Source: Deltaproteobacteria bacterium
GTDB lineage: Bacteria; Myxococcota_A; Polyangia; Polyangiales; Sandaracinaceae
Length of the DNA stretch: 51,902 nt
Assembly (NCBI GenBank): GCA_017303575.1
Contig: JAFLCL010000033.1
Coordinates: 1-51,902, forward strand
Direction of reading: 5' to 3'
Part shown: in pieces, positions 16,352 through 24,528 of the stretch
Numbering within the stretch: position 1 is the stretch's first letter
Layout: each line of letters opens with the position of its first letter
Translations under genes and position numbers: made by a program
Notes under the pieces: model-generated
Database searches by the model: none
What the model was told of the DNA's origin: nothing
The model's input: only the letters and a program-made list of their open reading frames with translations

Positions 16352-16436
16352 CGGAGGGAGTGGGATTCGAACCCACGGTGACTTGCGCCACGCCGGTTTT
16401 CAAAACCGGTGCCTTAGACCACTCGGCCATCCCTCC
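16352..16436 (-). tRNA. tRNA-Ser (anticodon UGA)
   Basis: An 85-nt tRNA. The acceptor stem GGAGGGA (5') pairs with TCCCTCC (3') with discriminator G. The D-arm carries GGCCGAGTGGTCTAAGGC. The anticodon stem CCGGT/ACCGG encloses the loop TTTGAAA, giving anticodon TGA. A long variable arm (GTGGCGCAAGTCAC region) is typical of tRNA-Ser, and the T-arm has GTGGGTTCGAATCCCAC. CCA is not encoded (ATG follows the discriminator). On the minus strand TAGAAG ends 8 nt before the 5' end and may be its -10 element. Confidence 0.98.
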
Positions 16437-16494
16437 AGGCCCGCCCTTCTAGCACGCTCCCTCGCGACGGCCCCTCTCGTGGACCGCGGGCGTG

Positions 16495-16500
16495 TACTCT
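16495..16500 (+). promoter_or_regulatory. -10-like element (TACTCT) before the DUF4215 lipoprotein gene
   Basis: TACTCT lies 28 nt upstream of GTG 16529. With a start site near 16507 the message would have a leader of about 20 nt holding the ribosome site GAGGAGG at 16517-16523, so this gene, unlike many here, is predicted to have a normal leader. Confidence 0.4.
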
Positions 16501-16528
16501 GGTGCAAGACGAGCGCGAGGAGGTTCCC

Positions 16529-18352
16529 GTGGACGAGAACGCGATGGCTGGTTCGGTCTCTCTCTCGCGGCCCGTGCGCGTGCTCGCCGTGGCCCTGGGC
16601 TGCGTCGGGATCTTCGGCTGCGACGGAGGCACCGTCGTCGACGATGCAGGCGCCGTCGCGTCGGACATCGGTCCCGTGGACGTGGGGCCGGTCATCCCCT
16701 TGGATGCAGGGCGGATCGACGCGTCGGCGGCGCGCGACACCGGCTCGTTCGTCGACGACACGAACGTCGACGCGGGTCCTCCGGCCGGTCGCTGCGGCGA
16801 TGGCGAGATCGGCGGCATCGAAGAGTGCGACGACGGAAACCGCGATGCCGACGACGGATGCAGCACTTCCTGCACGCTCGAGTGCGGCGACGGCGCGGTG
16901 ACGGGCGAGGAGGCGTGCGACACAGCGATCGCGAGCGGTGAGGGCAGCTGTCCTTCGTCGTGCGACGACGGTGCGGCCTGCACCACCGACACGCTGGTCG
17001 GCACCGAGTGCGACGCGACGTGCGAGACGACGCCCATCGCGACGCCGATGAACGGCGATGGCTGCTGCCCGTCGGGCGCGACGTCTTTGACCGACGACGA
17101 CTGCGCCGTGATGTGCGGCAACGGCTTGCTCGAGGCGGGCGAGACCTGTGACACCACGATCGCGAGCGGCGCCGGTAGCTGTCCCACGTCGTGCAACGAC
17201 GGAGCGGCCTGCACACGCGACACGCTCGTCTCGGGCGGCACGTGCACCGCCTCGTGCACCAACGAAGCGATCACCATGCCTGCGGCGGGCGATGGTTGTT
17301 GTCCCCCGGGCGCGACGATCGGCACTGACACGGACTGCTCCGCGTCCTGCGGCGACGGAACGCTCTCGAGCGGCGAGGTGTGCGACACCGCGATCGCAGC
17401 GGGCGGCGCAGGCGCGTGCCCCACGGCGTGCAACGACACGATGGCCTGCACGCGCGACGTGCTCGTCGGTGGAGGGACGTGCTCGGCGACGTGCACGTTC
17501 AGTCCGATCACGATGCCCGCCGCGGGCGATGGCTGTTGCCCGACCGGTGCGACGATCACGACCGACAGCGACTGTGCGGCGCGCTGCGGTGACCGCGTGA
17601 TCACCGCCCCCGAGACGTGCGACGACGGCAACACGATGGGCGGCGACGGCTGCAGCGACACCTGCCGCCGCGAGGCACGCGCGTTCCGCGCGACGACGCT
17701 GACCATCCAGGATCCGCACTTCTTCCTGAGCGGCTTCATCGACATCACGTCGAACGTGAACACCGAGCTCCGCAACGCCCTCACGATGGACGGCGACGAT
17801 CCGGCCGACGGCATCGTCGATCTCAGCCCCGTCGTGCGCTTCGATCCGTTCGATCAGGTCGCGATGACGACGCCGATGAGCGTCGACTTCGCGGACTGCA
17901 CGCTGCCGCTCTCGAGCACCGCGTGCGACGGCAGCGGCATGGCGACGGCGTCGGTCGCCACCAACGCTGCGATGGGCACCTGCCTCGCACCGATCGCGAG
18001 CACGTACCCTTCGGGCCGCGGCATCAACTCACCCGCAGGCCCGTGCTTCTCGAGCGCGGTGATCCCGGTGCTGACGATCGATCTGGGCGGCACGATCATC
18101 CGCCTCCAGAACGCGCAGGTCGGCGGACAGTACGTCGGCTCGCCCGCATCGCGGCTCGCGACGGGCCTCATCATGGGCTTCCTCTCGGAGGCCGACGCGA
18201 TGGCCACCACGCTCCCCGCCGACATCGCCGTCGTCGGTGGACGCACCGTCGCATCGCTCCTCCGTGCGAGCGATCGAGACATGCTCGGGACGACCCGCGG
18301 ATGGTGGTTCTACCTGAACTACACCGGCGATCCGGTGCCCTACACGCCGTGA
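16529..18352 (+). CDS. Cysteine-rich repeat lipoprotein (DUF4215-like)
   Basis: A 607-aa protein. GTG 16529 is preceded by a strong ribosome site (GAGGAGG, 5 nt away). The signal 'VRVLAVALGCVGIFGCDGG' ends in a lipobox, followed by an Asp/Ala linker. Residues about 85-390 contain repeats of two types: 'CGDGEIGGIEECDDGNRDAD' (DUF4215/myxococcus Cys-rich) and units starting 'CGDG/CGNG..(E)CDT.IASG.G.CP..C.D..ACT'. The last DUF4215 unit is 'CDDGNTMGGDGCSDTCRRE'. The C-terminal ~220 residues form a beta-rich domain ('TLTIQDPHFFLSGFIDIT'). Probably a surface protein; function unknown. The repeats suggest expansion by internal duplication. Confidence 0.88.
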   Translation: MDENAMAGSVSLSRPVRVLAVALGCVGIFGCDGGTVVDDAGAVASDIGPVDVGPVIPLDAGRIDASAARDTGSFVDDTNVDAGPPAGRCGDGEIGGIEECDDGNRDADDGCSTSCTLECGDGAVTGEEACDTAIASGEGSCPSSCDDGAACTTDTLVGTECDATCETTPIATPMNGDGCCPSGATSLTDDDCAVMCGNGLLEAGETCDTTIASGAGSCPTSCNDGAACTRDTLVSGGTCTASCTNEAITMPAAGDGCCPPGATIGTDTDCSASCGDGTLSSGEVCDTAIAAGGAGACPTACNDTMACTRDVLVGGGTCSATCTFSPITMPAAGDGCCPTGATITTDSDCAARCGDRVITAPETCDDGNTMGGDGCSDTCRREARAFRATTLTIQDPHFFLSGFIDITSNVNTELRNALTMDGDDPADGIVDLSPVVRFDPFDQVAMTTPMSVDFADCTLPLSSTACDGSGMATASVATNAAMGTCLAPIASTYPSGRGINSPAGPCFSSAVIPVLTIDLGGTIIRLQNAQVGGQYVGSPASRLATGLIMGFLSEADAMATTLPADIAVVGGRTVASLLRASDRDMLGTTRGWWFYLNYTGDPVPYTP

Positions 18353-18397
18353 GCACGGACGGGCGTCGCCGACCGACCGTCCCATCTGTGCACAAAT

Positions 18398-18427
18398 TTG
18401 GCGCTCTGATCGCGGCCCGGTTATCGG
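18398..18427 (+). promoter_or_regulatory. Probable sigma-70-type promoter of ftsA
   Basis: TTGGCG at 18398-18403 and TTATCG at 18421-18426 (17-nt spacer), or TATCGG with an 18-nt spacer. It sits in the 126-nt gap upstream of ftsA, predicting a leader of about 45 nt. It would give ftsA(Z) a promoter independent of any upstream division gene. Confidence 0.45.
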
Positions 18428-18478
18428 TCGCCATGTTCCGACGTTCGCGAGACGAGCGCGGAGCCAGGCGAGACCACC

Positions 18479-19765
18479 ATGGCCAACAGCGGACGATCGA
18501 CGCAGAGCTTCACGACCACCCTGGGCGAGGGCGAGATCATCGCTGGGCTCGACCTCGGCACGACGAAGGTCTGCGCCATCGTCGGTGAGGTCACCGACGA
18601 CGGCATCGACATCATCGGCGTCGGATCGGTGCCCTCGAAGGGCCTCCGCCGCGGCGTCGTCGTCAACATCGAGACGACGGTGCAGGCGATCCGCGCGGCC
18701 ATCGAGCAGGCCGAGAGCATGGCGGGCGTCGAGATCGGCACCGTGTTCGCGGGCATCTCCGGCAGCCACGTGCAGGGCCTCAACAAGGAAGGCGTCGCCG
18801 CCATCGCGAACCGCGAGGTGACGGCCGAGGACGTGAAGCGCGTGCTCGAGCAGGCGCGCGCGTTCCCGCTCTCGAGCGATCGCCAGGTCATCCACGTGCT
18901 CCCGCAGGAGTACATCGTCGACGATCAGGGCGGCATCAAGGAGCCCGTCGGCATGAACGGCGTTCGCCTCCAGGCGCAGGTCCACCTCGTCACGGCCGCC
19001 ACGACGAGCGTGCAGAACATCGTGAAGTGTGCCGAGCGCTCGAACCTCCACGTGGCCGAGGTCGTGCTCGAGCCGCTCGCGAGCGCCGACGCGGTGCTCG
19101 AGAGCGACGAGAAGGAGATCGGCGTCGCGCTGGTCGACATCGGCGGCGGCACGAGCGACATCGTCGTCTACGTCGACGGCGCGGTGGTGCACACGTCGGT
19201 CATCCCGATCGGTGGCCTCAACTTCACGAACGACATCGCGCAGTGCCTCCGCACGCCGATCGCCGAGGCCGAGCGCGTGAAGATCAAGTACGGCTGCGCG
19301 AGCCCCTCGATGGTCGACCCCGACGAGATGATCGAGGTCCCCTCGGTGGGTGGTCGCGCGCCGCGCACGATGTCGCGCCACGAGCTGTGTCGCATCATCG
19401 AGCCGCGCGTGGAGGAGCTCTTCCAGGCTGTCGCGTTCACGCTCGAGCAGGGCGGATTCATGAACGTGCTCGCGAGCGGTGTGGTCATCACGGGCGGCAC
19501 GACGCAGCTCGATGGCATGCCCGAGCTCGCCGAGCAGATCCTCGGGTTGCCCGTGCGTCGCGCGGCCCCGACCGGCGTCGGAGGCCTCCTCGACGTGGTG
19601 CGGAGCCCGGCCTATGCGACGGGCGTCGGCCTCGTGAAGTACGGCGCGAGCAAGCTGCGCACGGCGCCCCCCGCGCTGGTGGTGGAGCAGTCGCAGGTCG
19701 TCGCCACGGCGGCCTCGGCGAACTGGGGCCAGCGCATCGGCGCGTGGTTCAAGGAAGTCTTCTGA
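18479..19765 (+). CDS. ftsA: Cell division protein FtsA
   Basis: The actin-like membrane tether of FtsZ at the division site. The 428-aa protein has the FtsA/actin ATPase landmarks: phosphate-1 'IIAGLDLGTTKVCAIVGE', 1C-domain segment 'VFAGISGSHVQGLNKEG', phosphate-2 'VALVDIGGGTSDIVVYVDG', and adenosine motif 'VVITGGTTQLDGMPELAEQI'. The C-terminus 'WGQRIGAWFKEVF' is the amphipathic membrane-targeting helix. Length is normal. ATG 18479 follows a weak GGAG-type ribosome site. ftsZ follows after 131 nt. No ftsQ, murC or ddl precedes it; the upstream gene is an unrelated lipoprotein. Confidence 0.97.
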   Translation: MANSGRSTQSFTTTLGEGEIIAGLDLGTTKVCAIVGEVTDDGIDIIGVGSVPSKGLRRGVVVNIETTVQAIRAAIEQAESMAGVEIGTVFAGISGSHVQGLNKEGVAAIANREVTAEDVKRVLEQARAFPLSSDRQVIHVLPQEYIVDDQGGIKEPVGMNGVRLQAQVHLVTAATTSVQNIVKCAERSNLHVAEVVLEPLASADAVLESDEKEIGVALVDIGGGTSDIVVYVDGAVVHTSVIPIGGLNFTNDIAQCLRTPIAEAERVKIKYGCASPSMVDPDEMIEVPSVGGRAPRTMSRHELCRIIEPRVEELFQAVAFTLEQGGFMNVLASGVVITGGTTQLDGMPELAEQILGLPVRRAAPTGVGGLLDVVRSPAYATGVGLVKYGASKLRTAPPALVVEQSQVVATAASANWGQRIGAWFKEVF

Positions 19766-19780
19766 ACATCTTCGCGCGCA

Positions 19781-19800
19781 CGAGGACGGGCGAATCCTCG
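19781..19800 (+). other. Small inverted repeat between ftsA and ftsZ
   Basis: CGAGGA/TCCTCG with an 8-nt loop in the 131-nt gap. It is too weak and has no T-run, so it is not a convincing terminator. It could slightly uncouple ftsZ or mark a processing site. Confidence 0.25.
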
Positions 19801-19896
19801 AGCGCGCAGTTCCTGGCGAGTGAGAGACGACAACGAAGGTGACCGGGCGAGGTCACGAACCGCTCGCGCGAACCGCGCGACGGCTGGGAGGCGATC

Positions 19897-21231
19897 ATGG
19901 GTCTGAACATCGAATTCGCGGACATGAGTGAGGAGCTGACGGCCCGCATCAAGGTGGTCGGCGTCGGCGGCGGTGGCGGCAACGCGCTCAACACGATGAT
20001 CCAGAGTGGTCTCGAGGGCGTGGAGTTCGTCGCGGCCAACACCGACACGCAGGCGCTCGAGGCGAACCTCGCGGGCACCAAGGTGCAGCTCGGGCCGGCA
20101 CTCACGCGTGGCCTCGGCGCGGGCGCGAACCCCGACGTCGGCAAGAAGAGCGCGCTCGAGGAGATGGAGCGCATCCAGGAGGCGCTCGACGGCGCCGACA
20201 TGGTCTTCGTCACCGCCGGCATGGGCGGCGGCACGGGCACCGGCGCGGCCCCGATCATCGCGCAGATCGCCCGCGACATGGGCGCGCTGACGGTCGGCGT
20301 GGTCACGCGTCCGTTCCTCTTCGAGGGCAAGCGCCGCATGAAGAACGCCGACAACGGCATCGCGGATCTCGCGGCCGCGGTCGACACGATCATCTCGATC
20401 CCCAACCAGAAGCTGCTCGCGCTCGACGACGATCTCTCGATCCTCGAGTCGTTTCGCCGCGCCGACGACGTGCTCGTCCAGGCCGTGCGCGGCATCTCGG
20501 ACCTCATCACGCAGAGCGGCATCATCAACGTCGACTTCGCCGACGTGCGCACGATCATGCAGACGCAGGGCCGCGCGCTCATGGGCACGGGCTACGGCAA
20601 GGGCGAGCGCCGCGCGCTCGACGCCGTGGAGATGGCGATCAACTCGCCGCTCCTCGACGACATCTCGATCGACGGTGCGATGGGCATCTTGCTCAACTTC
20701 ACGGCCGGTCCCGACGTCCGCCTGAAGGAGATCAACGAGGCGGCCAGCCTCGTCCACCAGGCCGCGCACGAGGACGCGAACATCATCTTCGGCCTCCTCA
20801 CCGATCCCGACATGGGCGACGTGGTGAAGGTCACCGCGATCGCGACGGGCTTCGGTCTCGAGGCGAGCCAGATGCAGGAGATCGTGCACAGCTCCGCCGC
20901 GAGCCGTCCGCGCAATGCGCTCCTCTCGCTGCCGCAGGCCGCGCGCGTGTCGGCGCCGCCGTCGCGCAGCACGAGCTACCCGACGCCCGCGGCCTCGCGC
21001 GTGTCCACCCCGTCGATGGCGCCCTCCGCGCCGCGTCAGTCGGGCTTCATGGCCACCCAGAGCTCCGAGCGCGACACGCTGCGCGCGTCACGTCGCGTCT
21101 CCACGCCGCCCGAGCAGACGAGTCTCCCGGCGGTGCACGCGCACGGCCGCGCGTTCGGCGCGGCAGCGCTGCACGACGAGGCGACGCTCGACATCCCCGC
21201 GTACCTCCGCCGCGCTTCTGCTGCCGAATGA
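19897..21231 (+). CDS. ftsZ: Cell division GTPase FtsZ
   Basis: The tubulin homologue forming the Z ring. The 444-aa protein has the G-box segments '[18 protein letters not shown]' (T1), '[16 protein letters not shown]' (T3), the signature '[17 protein letters not shown]' (T4), '[20 protein letters not shown]' and the T7 synergy loop '[14 protein letters not shown]'. A Ser/Pro/Ala-rich linker of about 100 residues leads to the conserved C-terminal peptide 'LDIPAYLRR', the docking site for FtsA and other partners. ATG 19897 has a ribosome site GGGAGG at 19886-19891. A hairpin and an intrinsic terminator follow. Confidence 0.98.
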   Translation: MGLNIEFADMSEELTARIKVVGVGGGGGNALNTMIQSGLEGVEFVAANTDTQALEANLAGTKVQLGPALTRGLGAGANPDVGKKSALEEMERIQEALDGADMVFVTAGMGGGTGTGAAPIIAQIARDMGALTVGVVTRPFLFEGKRRMKNADNGIADLAAAVDTIISIPNQKLLALDDDLSILESFRRADDVLVQAVRGISDLITQSGIINVDFADVRTIMQTQGRALMGTGYGKGERRALDAVEMAINSPLLDDISIDGAMGILLNFTAGPDVRLKEINEAASLVHQAAHEDANIIFGLLTDPDMGDVVKVTAIATGFGLEASQMQEIVHSSAASRPRNALLSLPQAARVSAPPSRSTSYPTPAASRVSTPSMAPSAPRQSGFMATQSSERDTLRASRRVSTPPEQTSLPAVHAHGRAFGAAALHDEATLDIPAYLRRASAAE

Positions 21232-21300
21232 CGAGCGCCGCGGAGTGACGAGCCGCACCGTGAGCCCTCTGGCTCGCGAGGCGCTCTGCTCTGCCACCAC

Positions 21301-21330
21301 GTGAGTGCCAGTCTCGACTGGCATCCTCAC
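21301..21330 (+). other. Strong 30-nt hairpin downstream of ftsZ
   Basis: GTGAG-TGCCAGTC / GACTGGCA-TC-CTCAC: a 13-bp stem with a 2-nt bulge and a 2-nt apex. There is no T-run after it, so it is more likely an mRNA 3'-end stabiliser, a protein site or a small recombination/REP-like element than a terminator. Confidence 0.6.
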
Positions 21331-21418
21331 GAACGACGTCTCGCGTGTGCCCCCCAGCACGCCGACCGCTTGATTGGCTTATCCGCCTCTCGATTCCATT
21401 CGCCACACAGGAAACGAC

Positions 21419-21457
21419 GAACGCCGGACGCAATGGTGCGCCCGGCGTTCTCGTTTT
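21419..21457 (+). terminator. Intrinsic terminator behind ftsZ
   Basis: GAACGCCGG (21419-21427) pairs with CCGGCGTTC (21442-21450), followed by TCGTTTTCC. The flanking GGAAACGA before the stem is nearly complementary to the T-rich tail, so it could also work on the opposite strand. Confidence 0.75.
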
Positions 21458-21497
21458 CCGTCGGGCACCACCGTTGAGTCGCGACGCCAATCCGTCG

Positions 21498-22622
21498 ATG
21501 CTGTCGGCCATGAAGCGCCCCGCGCTCGCCTTCTCGATTCTCGGTTTCCTCTTCGTCGGATGTCCGCGTGAGACGTCGGGATCCGACGCCAGCGTCCCCG
21601 ACACGGGAACCGTCGTGCCGCCCGAGAGCGCGTGCAGCGACGGCATGGACGACGACGGTGACGGCACGACCGACTGCGCCGACACCGACTGCGTGCTCCA
21701 GCCCGTGTGCCTGCCGGACGCCGGCTTCGTCGAGTGCGAGGGCTTGTTCGAGGAGGCCGACGAAGGCATCGCGCCGCTCGACGTGGTGTGGGTGATCGAC
21801 AGCTCCGGCTCGATGGATCAGGAGGCGATGATCGTCGCGCGCGGGATGAACGCGTTCGCGGCGGCGATCGGCACCGCCGGGATCCCCGACTACCACGTCG
21901 TCGTGATCTCCCAGCGCGGGTGGGTCACGGTGCCCGATCCGCTGGGCAGCGATCCCAGCCACTTCCTCGCCATCGACGAGTTCGTCGACTCGGATCAGCC
22001 GCTCTCCGATGCGCTCGCGCGCTACCCCGACTACGCGGCGTTCCTCCGCCCCGACGCCTCGCTCCACTTCGTGTTCGTCACCGACGACGACAGCACCCTC
22101 ACGTCGACCATGTTCCTCGAGGGCATGCACGACCTCGTCGATCGTGACTTCGTCGTCCACGCGATCGCCTCGCCGGACGCAGGCGGCATGACCTCGACGG
22201 GCGCGTGCGACGGCGAGCACGGGCTCGCGGACGCGATCGGCACGCAGTACCTCGCCGCCTCCAGCGCGACGGGCGGGCTCTTCGAGAACATCTGCACCTC
22301 GGACTGGGATCCGCTCTTCGCGCGGCTGCTCGCGGTGATCGGCGTCGCGGAGCCGCTGCCGTGCACGTTCGTGATCCCCGAGCCGCCGATGGGCGAGACG
22401 TTCGATCGCGAGCGCGTGAACGTGCGCCATGCGCCGGGGGACGGCAGCGAGCCGATCACGTACCCACGGTCCGACGACTGCGCGTCCGGCAGCGGCTGGC
22501 ACTACGACGATCCGGTGATGCCGACCGAGGTGATCCTCTGCCCGATGTCGTGCAGCACCGTCGCCGCGGACACGACGGGCCGCATCGACGTGCAATTCGG
22601 CTGCGCGACGTTGCTGCTCTGA
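21498..22622 (+). CDS. Lipoprotein with von Willebrand factor A domain
   Basis: About 374 aa. The signal 'RPALAFSILGFLFVGCPRE' has a lipobox (LFVGC), followed by a short Cys/Asp-rich segment ('CSDGMDDDGDGTTDCADTDC', calcium-binding-like). The vWA domain starts at 'DVVWVIDSSGSMDQEAMIVA', with the complete MIDAS D-x-S-x-S, then 'HFVFVTDDDSTLTST' for the later acidic MIDAS residue. It probably binds a protein or surface ligand through a divalent metal. ATG 21498 or ATG 21510 are both possible starts. The frame to 21345 was rejected because it runs through the terminator. Confidence 0.88.
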   Translation: MLSAMKRPALAFSILGFLFVGCPRETSGSDASVPDTGTVVPPESACSDGMDDDGDGTTDCADTDCVLQPVCLPDAGFVECEGLFEEADEGIAPLDVVWVIDSSGSMDQEAMIVARGMNAFAAAIGTAGIPDYHVVVISQRGWVTVPDPLGSDPSHFLAIDEFVDSDQPLSDALARYPDYAAFLRPDASLHFVFVTDDDSTLTSTMFLEGMHDLVDRDFVVHAIASPDAGGMTSTGACDGEHGLADAIGTQYLAASSATGGLFENICTSDWDPLFARLLAVIGVAEPLPCTFVIPEPPMGETFDRERVNVRHAPGDGSEPITYPRSDDCASGSGWHYDDPVMPTEVILCPMSCSTVAADTTGRIDVQFGCATLLL

Positions 22623-22640
22623 TCGACGGGAGCGCTGCGG

Positions 22641-23273
22641 TCAGGCCAAGAGACCGAGCCGAACGGCGCGCATCGTCGCCTCGCTCTTGGTGCTGACGCC
22701 CAGCTTCGAGTACGCGCGCTGGATGTGCGTGCGCACCGTCGAGAGCGAGATGCCCAGACGCGTGCCGGCTTCTTCGTACGATGCGCCGTCGGCGAGCGCG
22801 GCGAGGACGGATCGTTCCCGCGCGGACAGGGCGGGGGTGTCGTCGAGCGGCGCGTGGAGGCGTGTGACCACGCGTCGCGAGACACGATCGCTCATCGGGG
22901 CACCGCCTCGCGCAGCGATCTCGATCGCGTCGGCGGGCGTGAGGAGGGCGTCGTCCTTGAGCACGTAGCCGACGCAGCCAGCGACGAGCCCTCCGAAGAT
23001 CCAGTCGTCGGAGTCCTGGCGGGTGTGCGCGATGACGACGATGTCGGGCGAGCGCGCGCGCATCGCGCGGATCGCTCGGAACGACGACTCGCCGGGCACG
23101 TCGAGCTCGAAGAGGACGATGCGCGGCGGGCCGCTCGTCTCGAGCGCTTCCAGCGCGGAGCGCGCGCTCGCGTAGGCGGACGCCGAGATGCCACACGCCG
23201 AGAGCGCCGCGACCACGACCGCGCGCACGCTCGCGTCGGGCTCCACCACGGCGACCTCGAGTCTCGGGCCCAC
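22641..23273 (-). CDS. LuxR-type response regulator with non-canonical receiver domain
   Basis: 211 aa from GTG 23273 (TACGCT ends 6 nt upstream). Residues 1-120 form a receiver-like domain, but the phospho-acceptor position is Glu56 in 'RIVLFELDVPGE' (aligning with L-D-x-x-M-P-G of NarL). The acidic pair is reduced to 'VVEPDAS', while the conserved Lys is present in 'GYVLKDD'. Residues ~145-205 are a LuxR HTH: 'LSARERSVLAALADGASYEE' and 'LGISLSTVRTHIQRAYSKLG'. The Glu suggests a permanently active-like or non-phosphorylated regulator. It is the last gene of a run that starts at 25507, 46 nt after the pseudokinase gene, but has its own apparent promoter. Confidence 0.88.
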   Translation of the reverse strand: MGPRLEVAVVEPDASVRAVVVAALSACGISASAYASARSALEALETSGPPRIVLFELDVPGESSFRAIRAMRARSPDIVVIAHTRQDSDDWIFGGLVAGCVGYVLKDDALLTPADAIEIAARGGAPMSDRVSRRVVTRLHAPLDDTPALSARERSVLAALADGASYEEAGTRLGISLSTVRTHIQRAYSKLGVSTKSEATMRAVRLGLLA

Positions 23274-23279
23274 ACGCCG

Positions 23280-23285
23280 AGCGTA
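23280..23285 (-). promoter_or_regulatory. -10 element (TACGCT) of the LuxR-type regulator
   Basis: TACGCT on the minus strand with 6 nt to GTG 23273. Confidence 0.45.
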
Positions 23286-23319
23286 CGTGTCGCGCGTGGA
23301 TTGCACTCTGATTCGGGCC

Positions 23320-24528
23320 TTATTCGTCGATGAGCTCACAGGCGATCTCCGTGGCGATTCGGTAGCCGTCCGTCGATCTCTCGAGGTCACCGGCGAGCCC
23401 GGCGCGCCTCAAGCCGCTGATGGCGACGTAGACGCGGTTCGCGGCAGCGGCGCGCACGATGCGCTCGCCGGGCCAGCAGGCAGCGGTCAGCTCGCCGACG
23501 TCCAGCAGCCGTCCGGGCGTCTCCATGCGGGCGCGCGCCAGAACGACGGCCATGCGACCGAGCACCGTGCGACGGCTCAGATCCACGCGCGGTGCACGTC
23601 CACGCTCGAGCCAGCGACCGACCGAGTCGATGCGCAGAACGGGCCGCTCGCGTGGCGGCTCGAGGGTCGCAGTACCGCCGAGCAGGTCGCCCATGCGGGC
23701 CACGAACGCGCGGACGTCGGGCCTCACGCCGATCAGCGCGCGGATGCGGTCGCTCACCGCGATCGTCTCGTCGATCGAGGGGCGATCGGTAGGCACTGCA
23801 TGGATCACGCAGCGCTCGATCCAGAGGATGCGCTCGACGATCTCGAGGTCCTCGCGGAGCGTGTTGCCCGCGATCGCGTTCACGATGGAGCGATGCAGGT
23901 CCACGAAGCCGATGAGCCCTCGCAGCATGATGAGCAGCGACACGAAGTCCGTCTGCTCGTTCGGCGTGGCGCCCAGCGCGATCTCGGGCGCATGGAAGAA
24001 CCGCCCCCGCGGAGAGAGCCGCCCTCGGGCGTCGTGCACCATGACGTTGTGCCCGAGGCCGATGATCCAGAAGCGGCCATCCGCGGCGAGCACGACGTTC
24101 GAGAGTGAGAGCGTGCCGAGGTGTCGATCGGACGCGGGGCGGTCCGTCGCCGCTGCGGAGGATCGCAGCGCATCGCGCAGGGTGCTGATGAGGCCGTCGG
24201 CCTCCGCGTGGCGCAGCTTCACGCCGCGCTCGCTGCCGAGGCGCACAGCGCCCTCGAGATCCACGACGGCGGGCACCCCGAAGATCACTGCCGAGACGGA
24301 GTCGTCGCGCCAGCGCTCGAGCGAAGGCGCGATGGCCTCGTGCGTCGGATCGCGGTGCGCACGGTCGAGGGCGTCGAGCGCAGCGTCCGAGGCGGCGTCG
24401 ATCTCACGGGCCTCCACGAGCGTGATCGGCACGCCACGCTCGAGATCGAACGCTGCGACGACACGAAACGCGCTCGTCTCGTGGATGAGGAGGCGATCGA
24501 CCAGCTGTGCGCCGCGGGCCGACGTCAC
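23320..24528 (-). CDS. Pseudokinase fused to OmpR-type winged helix DNA-binding domain
   Basis: 402 aa from GTG 24528, which overlaps the upstream stop as GTGA. Residues ~10-280 follow a Ser/Thr kinase plan with key residues lost. The catalytic loop reads 'DRHLGTLSLSNVVLAADG' (HRD Asp absent, Asn144 kept), and DFG is replaced by GLG at 157-159. 'FFHAPEIALGATPNEQTDFV' keeps APE (180-182) and the F-helix Asp194. Residues ~316-392 are a trans_reg_C-like winged helix: 'GRLLDVGELTAACWPGE', then 'AANRVYVAISGLRRAGL' (recognition helix) and 'STDGYRI'. It is therefore a probable catalytically dead sensor linked directly to a transcription factor. No membrane segment is present; the preceding gene supplies one. 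Confidence 0.8.
   Translation of the reverse strand: MTSARGAQLVDRLLIHETSAFRVVAAFDLERGVPITLVEAREIDAASDAALDALDRAHRDPTHEAIAPSLERWRDDSVSAVIFGVPAVVDLEGAVRLGSERGVKLRHAEADGLISTLRDALRSSAAATDRPASDRHLGTLSLSNVVLAADGRFWIIGLGHNVMVHDARGRLSPRGRFFHAPEIALGATPNEQTDFVSLLIMLRGLIGFVDLHRSIVNAIAGNTLREDLEIVERILWIERCVIHAVPTDRPSIDETIAVSDRIRALIGVRPDVRAFVARMGDLLGGTATLEPPRERPVLRIDSVGRWLERGRAPRVDLSRRTVLGRMAVVLARARMETPGRLLDVGELTAACWPGERIVRAAAANRVYVAISGLRRAGLAGDLERSTDGYRIATEIACELIDE

Noticed and set aside
16323..16430. N-terminal extension of TrmO reading 'MAEWSKAPVLKTG...'
   Set aside because: This is the translation of the tRNA-Ser gene itself, a known annotation artefact.
18433..18588. Short frame starting ATG 18433 ahead of ftsA
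   Set aside because: It starts at the predicted transcription start and runs out of frame into ftsA with Arg/His-rich composition; no ribosome site.
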